From Vicingus serpentipes (GTDB taxonomy: Bacteria > Bacteroidota > Bacteroidia > Flavobacteriales_E > Vicingaceae): DNA of 64,000 nt. The position numbers and the translations under genes were made by a program. The stretch covers positions 124,001 through 188,000 of the forward strand of contig NZ_VOOS01000004.1 in the NCBI RefSeq assembly GCF_007993035.1. The letters run 5' to 3'. Position 1 is the stretch's first letter. Each line of letters begins with the position of its first letter. The notes beneath the pieces were generated by a model, which made no database searches, was not told the DNA's origin, and was given only the letters and a program-made list of their open reading frames with translations. Positions 7,846-15,343 of this stretch are shown here, piece after piece.

Positions 7846-9567
7846 ATGAAATATATTTTTCTTACAACTTTAATTTTTTCATTTTATAGTCTATTCGCTC
7901 AAAGCGATTCTATTAATGATGTAAACTCAGAATTAAATTTTTATACAAAAGATTTATCTGATAAACTTATTATGCCTTATTTAACTTTAGTAGATATGGA
8001 TGGTGGTGATTTTTTTGATCATGGTGTTGGAAATAGAATACAAATGGAGCTGGCAAATTATAATGGCATTTTAGTTAACGAAAAATCATTAATAATTGAA
8101 GAAAATAAAGAAGATGACAATTACAAGTCGATGAAGTTTTACACAGGTGGGCCAAATAAGCAAAAGTATTTGAGTAAGTATGTTATTAACAATTTAAATG
8201 CTAAAAGCACACTTGCAGAATTACTAGGAAGAAATGAGGATGGAGGGTTTGATATTGATAAGTTAAATGCATTTTCGGATAAGATTATACATAAAAAAGG
8301 CATAAATAAAAACGAAGATTTTGCATATGATAGAACAGTAGATGAAGTTGGTGTTGCGCTAATGTTAAACACTTATTTTTTGGTAAAAATAGACGGTAAA
8401 TTATTTATTTTTAGAATAAACATTGAAAGAAAGAACCTTACATCATACGCTCAAGAGTATTGGTTTGAAAATTCAGAAAATAAAAATAATTTAAACGCTA
8501 AATACGACAGTTTAAAAATTCCTGTAGAATATATTGATATGGTACCATTAAATTTTATATCAAATAATAATGTGCAAAAAAATGGACCAAGATATGCTCA
8601 AAAAGTAGTTAATACTTTAATCAATAATAATATTTGGTTTAAAGATTTATCGAAAGAAGAAGGTGAAAAAATAATTTCAATAAATGATGATAAAACAGAA
8701 ATATCACTTGATGAATTATTAAAAGGAGCATACAGGACCCTGACTCAAAGAAAAACACCATCCCGAACTTCTTATTACTATTTAACCGATATAGTTGAAA
8801 ATAAACAGGGAAAATTAGAAAATAAGATTGTAGGGAAATTATTAGTTAGACCTCAAACTAAAGAGGCAAGGCAAATAGGTGGAAGGAAAATTCATAAAGA
8901 AATGAAAATTATACAAACATCTAATTATTTTAATCTTTCAATTGGATATAACCCTTTTATAGATGTAACATCTAATGGTATCAATTATGAAATTGGAATA
9001 CCAATAAGAAGATCACGTAAGGGATTTACAAACCTAGAATTTATTTTTGCTTATACAAAAAGTTTTACAAAGCGAATTGATGCTGGCAATTTAGTATTTG
9101 ATTATAATTACTATCCTGAAATAAATACGGGTTCAAAGTATAGAGCTGGAACTGGGGTTCGAAAAAATATTAATGGAGTAAGATCTTACAAATTTTGGAG
9201 TTTTACTTTGTTTGGGATTTCTGCAAAAGCTTATTTATCTAATCGTGGAAATTTTTTCATCAAATATAATATTAGCTTTGGTATGTTTGGTAACAATGTA
9301 ACTACTAACATGTTTAAAACCGAAACTGGTTCTGGTACTGTAGGTGGGTTTTTTAAGAACTCAATTGGGCTTCATCATTATTTAAACCATCGAGTAAACT
9401 TTTTCATACGTCCAACTTTAACTTCTAGGTCACATATAAATCAATATATAAATGTTTCAGAAAGCGAAATTTCAAGAAAAGCGGGAGGATGGAATGACGA
9501 ATTTAGAAACATAGGTAATAGCAAATTAACAGGATCTATTTTATTCGGTTTTAATTTTGATATTTAA
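7846..9567 (+). CDS. Envelope protein of unknown function carried by the insert
   Basis: A 573-aa protein starting with a signal peptide (MKYIFLTTLIFSFYSLFAQ), so it is exported. Residues about 20-350 are a charged soluble region with no motif I recognise; residues about 360-573 alternate hydrophobic and polar residues with many aromatic ones and end in FGFNFDI, as in outer-membrane beta-barrels. The gene has its own start and no partner gene in the insert. There is no exact -7 box upstream. It could be a surface or receptor-like protein, but no function is assigned. Confidence 0.75.
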   Translation: MKYIFLTTLIFSFYSLFAQSDSINDVNSELNFYTKDLSDKLIMPYLTLVDMDGGDFFDHGVGNRIQMELANYNGILVNEKSLIIEENKEDDNYKSMKFYTGGPNKQKYLSKYVINNLNAKSTLAELLGRNEDGGFDIDKLNAFSDKIIHKKGINKNEDFAYDRTVDEVGVALMLNTYFLVKIDGKLFIFRINIERKNLTSYAQEYWFENSENKNNLNAKYDSLKIPVEYIDMVPLNFISNNNVQKNGPRYAQKVVNTLINNNIWFKDLSKEEGEKIISINDDKTEISLDELLKGAYRTLTQRKTPSRTSYYYLTDIVENKQGKLENKIVGKLLVRPQTKEARQIGGRKIHKEMKIIQTSNYFNLSIGYNPFIDVTSNGINYEIGIPIRRSRKGFTNLEFIFAYTKSFTKRIDAGNLVFDYNYYPEINTGSKYRAGTGVRKNINGVRSYKFWSFTLFGISAKAYLSNRGNFFIKYNISFGMFGNNVTTNMFKTETGSGTVGGFFKNSIGLHHYLNHRVNFFIRPTLTSRSHINQYINVSESEISRKAGGWNDEFRNIGNSKLTGSILFGFNFDI

Positions 9568-9617
9568 ATATACATTAAATTCTCTTTCATTTCTTTAATC
9601 CAAATTCACGATTACCG

Positions 9618-9630
9618 TACAGGGTTTTAA
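9618..9630 (+). repeat. Right subterminal direct repeat
   Basis: Second copy of TACAGGGTTTTAA, in the same orientation as the copy at 7741-7753. It lies between the end of the insert's gene and the right edge, in a roughly 165-base stretch that holds no gene. Confidence 0.55.
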
Positions 9631-9730
9631 CTGTTTTCTATCGGTATTTGCGTTTTTACTTCAACCTAATAAAAGTAGAAAGTCGTGTTTAAATGCGGCC
9701 AAGTGGTATTAGCGGTTAGATTGGTAAGCC

Positions 9731-9745
9731 CCTAGGGTGGCAACA
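9731..9745 (+). repeat. Right direct repeat of the insert
   Basis: CCTAGGGTGGCAACA pairs with the left copy at 7655-7669. Translated across a rejoined junction it reads VVLGWQQPF (or VVLVGQQPF if the left copy is used), in frame with both halves of the host gene, so one copy is probably the original target. Confidence 0.7.
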
Positions 9746-10200
9746 ACCCTTTATTCAGAACTCAAATACATTTATGATTGGGAATTTTTCAAAAGAAGAA
9801 TTAGGAGCTAAATATCCCATTACAAATAAATTTAAACGTGCGGGAGATCTATTGTTGAGAATTTCTTATCACCACATCCCTAAAGTCAGAATGAAAAATT
9901 TTTCGTTTACCTATAGCTTGCTTCCTATTTATCACTTAAAAAATGATGAGTATACAAATGCAGAAAAAAAAATAGTTGAGATTAAAGATAGCAAAGGCCT
10001 TACTTTAAATACCAATGTTTTTGTGAATTATCGGATTAATAATAAATCAGCAATAGAAATATCTACTGGATTTCCTTTAATTGCTAGGAAGTTGCGCCCT
10101 GAAGGATTAAGCCAATTTGCCATAACTATAGAGTTCATTAAAAGGTTTTAAAAGCCGTTAGATTAAAATCTAAAATATTTAATCTGATAAAGTAAAATAT

Positions 10201-10719
10201 CTAACTTCTTTTTAACTTCTCCTCAATTTTTGAAGTAGAATACCCTGGTACAAATTGGATAACCTCAACAGCACCACCATTATTTAAAACTACATCAGAA
10301 CCTACAATGTATTTTTTGTCAGTTTTGTCTGTACATTTTGGATCGTAATCGCCTCCTTTAATTAATACGTTTGGTTGTAATTGGTTTATTAAATCGAAAG
10401 GGGTATCATCATCAAACACAACAACTGCAGCAACAAAATCTAACGCTGCAATTAATAAAGTTCTAGAATATTCATCTTGCAAAGGTCTTGAGTCTCCTTT
10501 TCCTTGTCGTTTTACAGAAGCATCAGAGTTAACCCCAATAATTAATTTACTTCCAAAATCAGCCGCTTGAGCCAAGTACTCAACATGTCCTCTATGCAAA
10601 ATATCGAAACACCCATTTGTAAATACTACTTTTTGGTTAGTTTTTTTCCAGTTTTCAACTTGTATTAAAAGTTGGTTTAAATCAACTATTTTATTGGTAA
10701 CGCTAGATAAGTGAGACAT
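10201..10719 (-). CDS. rfaE2: D-glycero-beta-D-manno-heptose 1-phosphate adenylyltransferase
   Basis: Activates heptose 1-phosphate with ATP to give ADP-heptose for lipopolysaccharide inner core synthesis. The 172-aa protein corresponds to the C-terminal half of E. coli HldE as a separate gene. It has the nucleotidyltransferase motif VFTNGCFDILHRGHVEYL (HRGH at 42-45) and the C-terminal GYSTSKIEEKL. The start ATG at 10719 is the only reasonable one. It lies about 100 bases downstream of the YbhN-like gene stop-to-start and is probably transcribed on its own; TACTTTAG upstream matches seven of eight positions of the -7 box. Confidence 0.93.
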   Translation of the reverse strand: MSHLSSVTNKIVDLNQLLIQVENWKKTNQKVVFTNGCFDILHRGHVEYLAQAADFGSKLIIGVNSDASVKRQGKGDSRPLQDEYSRTLLIAALDFVAAVVVFDDDTPFDLINQLQPNVLIKGGDYDPKCTDKTDKKYIVGSDVVLNNGGAVEVIQFVPGYSTSKIEEKLKRS

Positions 10720-10824
10720 TTTCTTTTTTTGTGCTAAAGTATTTATTTTTAAGGAAACGAGTATAAAATGAGATTGCTGATATTTTCAGCTTTTCAAAAA
10801 ATAATCAAAAAAAATTGTGTTTTC

Positions 10825-11808
10825 TTATTCAGAAAGGGCAGCTTGTTTTTTACTAATAAACGGTAAAGCCACAAGCGAAACTAATCCTGCTAAAATAGTA
10901 AATGCCGTAAGTGAGGTCCAAGCAAGCATACTAAACGATTCAGCATTTTCTATGTTGTATAGATTTGAAAGAACTGCAGCCACCATTAATGGATATAAAC
11001 CAATACCTCCTGGAGTAGCAGAAATGGCAATCCCACCTACAACAAAAGCAGCAAAAACAGCATTTATACTCAAGTTTGCAGTTTCTGGCAAGGCAAATGA
11101 GCACACCCAAAGCATTAAAACATAACAAACCCAAATAAAAATAGTATGTAAAACATAAGCTGTTCGTTGTTTAAGTTGAAGAATAGTTGAGACTCCTTCA
11201 TACAACCCTCTTAAAATTTCCCTAACTTTTAATTTAATTTTAGGAACACTCATAATTAAAACAAATCCAACAACAATAAGCAAAGCAGCTAGAAAATAGC
11301 CCCAAGTAGGAATTCCTCCTCCAGAATTTCCGGTATTTTTAATCGAATTAAAAGCTTCAACATCTTTTTGAAAATATAATGTTATCCCCATTACAATACC
11401 AAGCATAATAACATCAATTATTCGCTCAACTATTATAGTTCCAAATACTTTCTCGAAAGGTGCTTTCTTTTGAAATTTAGCATAATAACCTGCTCTTGCA
11501 ACCTCTCCAGATCTAGGAATAGTAAGGTTTATTAAATATCCAATCATTACACTGTGGTACATTTTCCAAAAGTTTGGAGTATGTCCTAATGGAGCTAGTA
11601 AATATTTCCAGCGATAAGCCCTACTCATATGGCTTAATAGCATAATTATAATACCTATAAAAATAAATCTATAATCAGCTTTTAAAAAAGCGTTTTTTAA
11701 ATTCTGTAGTTCAACATCAGTAAGATTCGAAATAAAAAACCAAGTAAGATACACTCCTATTCCTAAAGGAATAATAATTTTAAGAGCGGCTATAAGTCCT
11801 TTTTTCAA
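10825..11808 (-). CDS. YbhN-like flippase-domain membrane protein
   Basis: A 327-aa inner-membrane protein with about eight hydrophobic segments, of the lysylphosphatidylglycerol synthase transmembrane-region/UPF0104 (YbhN, AglD-like) family. The conserved GGIGLYPLM-type loop (ATPGGIGLYPLMVAAVL, about residues 265-281) and the NLTIPRSGEVARA motif (about 94-106) support this. It begins 7 bases after panD on the same strand, so it belongs to the panC-panD unit, although no metabolic link to pantothenate is known. Members are proposed to move lipids or lipid-linked sugars; the substrate is unknown. Confidence 0.85.
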   Translation of the reverse strand: MKKGLIAALKIIIPLGIGVYLTWFFISNLTDVELQNLKNAFLKADYRFIFIGIIIMLLSHMSRAYRWKYLLAPLGHTPNFWKMYHSVMIGYLINLTIPRSGEVARAGYYAKFQKKAPFEKVFGTIIVERIIDVIMLGIVMGITLYFQKDVEAFNSIKNTGNSGGGIPTWGYFLAALLIVVGFVLIMSVPKIKLKVREILRGLYEGVSTILQLKQRTAYVLHTIFIWVCYVLMLWVCSFALPETANLSINAVFAAFVVGGIAISATPGGIGLYPLMVAAVLSNLYNIENAESFSMLAWTSLTAFTILAGLVSLVALPFISKKQAALSE

Positions 11809-11815
11809 AAAGTAA

Positions 11816-12166
11816 TTATTTTAATTTATTGGTAGTTTCATCAGGGAAAATCAATGTTGGTTTAAATGATTTTGCTTCTTCAAAATCCATAATTCCATAA
11901 GAGATAATAATAATGATATCGTTAACTGCAACTTTACGAGCAGCAGGTCCATTAAGGCATATTTCTCCTGATCCTCTAGGCCCTTTAATCGTATATGTTT
12001 CCAATCGTTCGCCATTGTTAATATTAACAATTTGAACTTTTTCACCCTCAATAATATTAGCGCCTTCCATTAAATCTTCATCAATGGTAATGCTGCCAAT
12101 ATAATTTAAATCAGCTTCGGTTACTCTAACCCTGTGAATTTTAGATTTTACTACTTGTACTTGCAT
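11816..12166 (-). CDS. panD: Aspartate 1-decarboxylase
   Basis: Makes beta-alanine from L-aspartate for pantothenate synthesis. The pyruvoyl enzyme is made by self-cleavage at Gly-Ser. With the ATG at 12166 the protein has 116 aa, the usual length, and the cleavage site falls exactly at G24-S25 ([10 protein letters not shown]). A TTG start 12 bases upstream would shift it, so it is rejected. It follows panC after 14 bases, and the product is directly used by PanC. Confidence 0.96.
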   Translation of the reverse strand: MQVQVVKSKIHRVRVTEADLNYIGSITIDEDLMEGANIIEGEKVQIVNINNGERLETYTIKGPRGSGEICLNGPAARKVAVNDIIIIISYGIMDFEEAKSFKPTLIFPDETTNKLK

Positions 12167-12180
12167 AATTGGAAGCAAAA

Positions 12181-13020
12181 TTAATTAAATATTGTGATAT
12201 TATCTATCAACCTTACATTACCCATATTCACCGCTGTAAATGCCACACAATAATCAGATTGACTCCAATCTGATAAAGGCTGAAGTGTATTACCGTCAGC
12301 AATGTCAAAATACTCCAACTGAAACTTGTTTGACTTCGCTAAATTATTAGCAAAATAGGTTTTCATTTCTTCCACAGAACCTCTGGAATAATTATGCTTT
12401 ATGTTTGAAAGCAATTCAAAAATAATTTTAGCCTCATCTCTTTCTTCTTTACTAAGCCTTTCATTTCTTGAGCTCATTGCAAGCCCTGTTTTCTCTCTCA
12501 AAATAGGACACCCAATAATTTTTGTTGGACTATCTATTTGATTTACTAATGCCTTTACTATTGCTAGTTGCTGAAAATCTTTTTCTCCAAAAAATGCATA
12601 AGTAGGATTAATAATTTCGAAAAATCGTTGGATCACATTTGCAACACCATTAAAATGACCCGGTCGGTGTTCTCCTTCCATTACATTTCCTAAAGCGCCA
12701 AAATCGAATTCTTTAAATGTATAATCATCATACATTTCCTCAACTGTTGGCAAAAAAACAACATCACATCTTTGCTGTTCCAATAACCTTAAGTCTTGCT
12801 CAACGTTGCGAGGGTATTTTTCTAAGTCTTCTTTTTTGTTAAATTGAGTGGGATTAACAAAAATGCTACAAACAGTTAAGTCACATTTTTTTTGAGATGC
12901 ATCAATCAATGATAAGTGCCCATTATGCAAGGCTCCCATTGTTGGTACAAATCCGATAGATTTGTTTGCGTTTTCTTGCAAATATTGCTGCAAGCTGCTT
13001 ACACTTTCAAAGATTAACAT
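12181..13020 (-). CDS. panC: Pantothenate synthetase
   Basis: Condenses pantoate with beta-alanine, using ATP, in coenzyme A synthesis. The 279-aa protein has the nucleotide-binding motif [10 protein letters not shown] (26-35), the GEKDFQQL segment and the SSRNERLS motif (about 182-189) of the family. It heads the unit panC-panD-YbhN-like gene. The leader has TTATTTTG-like sequence but no exact -7 box. Confidence 0.97.
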   Translation of the reverse strand: MLIFESVSSLQQYLQENANKSIGFVPTMGALHNGHLSLIDASQKKCDLTVCSIFVNPTQFNKKEDLEKYPRNVEQDLRLLEQQRCDVVFLPTVEEMYDDYTFKEFDFGALGNVMEGEHRPGHFNGVANVIQRFFEIINPTYAFFGEKDFQQLAIVKALVNQIDSPTKIIGCPILREKTGLAMSSRNERLSKEERDEAKIIFELLSNIKHNYSRGSVEEMKTYFANNLAKSNKFQLEYFDIADGNTLQPLSDWSQSDYCVAFTAVNMGNVRLIDNITIFN

Positions 13021-13105
13021 CTATTTATTAGTTCAATTTTTCCGCAAAATAAATAATTAATAATGTAATTATAGATTTTTAACACATCTAACCTCTATTT
13101 AAAAC

Positions 13106-13136
13106 TTGACTTACAGCTGAAAATATCGTACTTTTG
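13106..13136 (+). promoter_or_regulatory. Promoter of the glycogen synthase/DUF4270/glmS unit
   Basis: TTG (13106-13108), a 20-base spacer and TACTTTTG (13129-13136) fit the Bacteroidota consensus TTG-N17-23-TAnnTTTG. Transcription would begin near 13143, giving an 18-base leader to the ATG at 13161 and excluding the longer frame that starts at 13134 inside the -7 box. Confidence 0.75.
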
Positions 13137-13160
13137 CAACTCATTTCTATAAACTGTTAT

Positions 13161-13991
13161 ATGAAGAAGAAGAAAATTTTATTTATTTCCCAAGAAATTA
13201 CCCCTTATTTAGAAGAAACAGAATTATCACTAATCGGCCGTCACTTACCCCAAGGAATACAAGAAGCAGGTAAAGAAATTAGAACGTTTATGCCAAAATT
13301 TGGCTGTATTAATGAACGTAGAAATCAATTGCATGAAGTTATCCGTTTATCAGGAATGAATTTAATCATTAATGATAACGACCACCCTTTAATTATTAAA
13401 GTTGGCTCAATTCAGCCAGCAAGAATGCAGGTTTATTTTATTGATAGCGAAGACTTTTTTCAACGAAAAGCTGTTTTTCATGACAAAGAAACTGGTAAGT
13501 TTTTTGATGATAACGATGAAAGAGCAATTTTCTTTGCAAGAGGTGTTTTAGAAACTGTTAAAAAACTTGGTTGGGTTCCAGATATTATCCATTGCCACGG
13601 GTGGATGACTAGTTTAGTTCCTTTGTATATTAAAACATCATATAGCAAAGATCCTATTTTTGAAAATTCAAAAGTTGTTTTTTCTTTATATGACAATGAA
13701 TTTGAAAACCCACTTAATCCTGAATTTGCTAACAAAGCTTTAATGGAAGGTATTAATGAAGATGCTATTGCTGATTATAAAAAAACATCTTTTGTTGACT
13801 TAAATATAGCTGCAATTAACGCTTCAGATGCTATTGTTAAAGCAAGCGAAAACATTCATCCAGATTTACAAGCGGCTTTTGATAAGACTGAAAAGCCTAA
13901 ATTTGATTGTCAAGACAAAGATTGTTTCGTAGATGATCACTCTAATTTTTATGATGAGATCTTAGAGTCTGTAGAAGTAATACACAATTAA
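13161..13991 (+). CDS. Glycogen/starch synthase (GT5 N-terminal domain protein)
   Basis: A 276-aa protein equal to the N-terminal Rossmann domain of GT5 glycogen synthases: KILFISQEITPYLEE at the start, and IIHCHGWMTSLVPLYIK at about residues 143-160. The C-terminal nucleotide-sugar binding domain is absent. Single-domain proteins of this kind are widespread in Bacteroidota, usually just before DUF4270 and glmS as here, so it is probably not a recent truncation. Whether it makes glycogen is doubtful, because the ADP-glucose binding half is missing. The start at 13161 is set by the promoter upstream. Confidence 0.85.
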   Translation: MKKKKILFISQEITPYLEETELSLIGRHLPQGIQEAGKEIRTFMPKFGCINERRNQLHEVIRLSGMNLIINDNDHPLIIKVGSIQPARMQVYFIDSEDFFQRKAVFHDKETGKFFDDNDERAIFFARGVLETVKKLGWVPDIIHCHGWMTSLVPLYIKTSYSKDPIFENSKVVFSLYDNEFENPLNPEFANKALMEGINEDAIADYKKTSFVDLNIAAINASDAIVKASENIHPDLQAAFDKTEKPKFDCQDKDCFVDDHSNFYDEILESVEVIHN

Positions 13992-13994
13992 AAA

Positions 13995-15338
13995 ATGAAC
14001 AACATTCTTATTCGTATTTATACTAAACGGAAAGCATTAATGCTTTCCGTTATCTTTTTTACGACCTTATTTTCATGTAAAAAGGATGGGGAATTATACC
14101 CTGAGTTTAATTCAGAAAATTTAATTGTTAGTTTTACTGATACCTTATCTATTTCAACTAAAGTTTTAAGAGATGATTCCATCAATACTTTTAATGTAAG
14201 CTCTAATCTTTTAGGTATTTATAATGATTCTATTTTTGGTTTAAGTAGTGCGTCATTCTATTCTGAACTAACCCTTTCTGGTGCAAATGTAAATTTTGGA
14301 AATAATGCAATAATTGACTCTATTGTTCTTTCATTAAAGTATAAAAGTCCTTTAGACTTTTACGGTGAATTATTCACTCCAATGGATATTAATGTTTATG
14401 AACTCACTGAAGAAATTTCTGGTGATGAATATAATTCTGCTCAAGATATTAATTACAACCCAACTCCTATTGGGAATTTTAATGACACCTTATATATCAC
14501 AACTCCGGTTAAAGTCATTAATAATCAAGATACTACTTCATTTGATCCTCACTTAAGAATAAGATTGAATGATGCAATTGGCCAAACTATTCTTAATGCA
14601 GGAGATGATGGTCAAACAATATCTAACAACGACGCTTTTAAATCTATTTTTAAAGGACTTTATATTTCACCTTCTTCATCAGTAACATCTTCAACATTGC
14701 AAAAAGGGAAAGGAGCTATTGTATCCTTCGATGTTAATTCATCTTTGTCAACTGTAACATTGTATTACCATAATGATTCTGACACTACTTCTTATAGTTT
14801 TATTATGAACTCCGAAAGCAAAAAGTTCAACCGATTTGATCATAATTATGCTGGAACTGATGTTGAAAAACATATAAATAATACTATTGATTTAGACTCA
14901 ACCTTAACCTATGTTCAATCTATGGGAGGGGTAAAAACTAAAATTGAAATCCCAAACATAAAAGATCTTGCAAAAATTGAAAATATTATCATTAATAAAG
15001 CAGAAATAGTTTTCCCATTGAAAGATAATTCTAACGCTACACTTCAAGCAATTCAAACGTTAGCATTAACTGGTATTAATGAATCTGGTGATGCAGTCTT
15101 TCTTATTGATAATTTTGAAGGAACTGATTATTTTGGTGGCACACTTGATGCTGAAAATAAAACTTATAGTTTTAATATTGCTCGGCATATTCAACGAATA
15201 ATTACTGGAACTGAAGAAGATTATGGATTATACTTAATTGCAACAGGGTCTGCTGTTTCTGCTAACCGCTCGGTGTTAAATTCTGCTATACACCCAACTT
15301 CAAAAATGAAATTAAATATTACTTATTCTAAACCTTAA
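13995..15338 (+). CDS. DUF4270 family lipoprotein
   Basis: A 447-aa predicted lipoprotein with lipobox LFSC (C28) after an N-terminal hydrophobic segment, followed by a beta-rich domain recognisable as DUF4270. It starts 3 bases after the GT5 gene and ends 5 bases before glmS. The conserved order GT5, DUF4270, glmS suggests a link to cell-envelope sugar metabolism, but the function of DUF4270 is unknown. Confidence 0.85.
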   Translation: MNNILIRIYTKRKALMLSVIFFTTLFSCKKDGELYPEFNSENLIVSFTDTLSISTKVLRDDSINTFNVSSNLLGIYNDSIFGLSSASFYSELTLSGANVNFGNNAIIDSIVLSLKYKSPLDFYGELFTPMDINVYELTEEISGDEYNSAQDINYNPTPIGNFNDTLYITTPVKVINNQDTTSFDPHLRIRLNDAIGQTILNAGDDGQTISNNDAFKSIFKGLYISPSSSVTSSTLQKGKGAIVSFDVNSSLSTVTLYYHNDSDTTSYSFIMNSESKKFNRFDHNYAGTDVEKHINNTIDLDSTLTYVQSMGGVKTKIEIPNIKDLAKIENIIINKAEIVFPLKDNSNATLQAIQTLALTGINESGDAVFLIDNFEGTDYFGGTLDAENKTYSFNIARHIQRIITGTEEDYGLYLIATGSAVSANRSVLNSAIHPTSKMKLNITYSKP

Positions 15339-15343
15339 TAACT

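Larger units (their letters stand above)
7660..9735 (+). mobile_element. Single-gene insert without recombinase, flanked by CCTAG direct repeats
   Basis: The insert separates the two halves of an envelope-protein gene. CCTAG is present at both edges (7655-7659 and 9731-9735) inside longer imperfect 15-bp repeats, so the exact ends are uncertain by up to 15 bases. It holds one gene in the same direction as the host gene, a strong terminator at its left edge, and a 13-bp subterminal direct repeat (TACAGGGTTTTAA) about 80 and 105 bases from the two ends. I see no terminal inverted repeats, transposase, integrase, reverse transcriptase or intron boundary. It looks like a passive cassette moved by a recombinase encoded elsewhere; that is inference. 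Confidence 0.75.
7140..10151 (+). pseudogene. Envelope-protein gene split by a 2,076-bp insert
   Basis: The 5' half (7140-7659) encodes a signal peptide (MKTFSIASFILITFYANSFFA) and beta-rich sequence ending QYVQEKIFVVL. The 3' half (9736-10151) continues QQPFIQNSNTFMIGNF to a normal stop. Joining 7659 to 9736 gives an unbroken 312-codon frame (311 aa) of a probable outer-membrane or periplasmic protein. As it stands the 5' half ends within the insert after GQH (stop at 7671-7673), and the 3' half could start only at the ATG at 9774. The halves have no other frameshift or stop, which suggests that the interruption is recent. No named family is recognised. It begins 17 bases after the carbonic anhydrase gene. 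Confidence 0.85.

Noticed and set aside
7655-9735. Transposon with terminal inverted repeats or group II intron
   Set aside because: The two ends are not inverted repeats of each other, there is no transposase or reverse transcriptase, and the boundaries do not show GUGYG/AY intron ends.
9697-9745. Possible tRNA fragment or classical attC core (GTTAGAT, GGTTAGATTGGTAAGCC) at the right end of the 2-kb insert
   Set aside because: GTTAGAT fits GTTRRRY, but no matching RYYYAAC partner or paired arms occur in the preceding 120 bases, and the piece resembling a D arm has no anticodon or T arm. The recombination point instead coincides with CCTAG.
10155-10175. Palindrome TTAGATT/AATCTAA as a terminator after the split gene
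   Set aside because: The stem is AT-only with a 2-base loop and has no T-tail on either strand; too weak to call.
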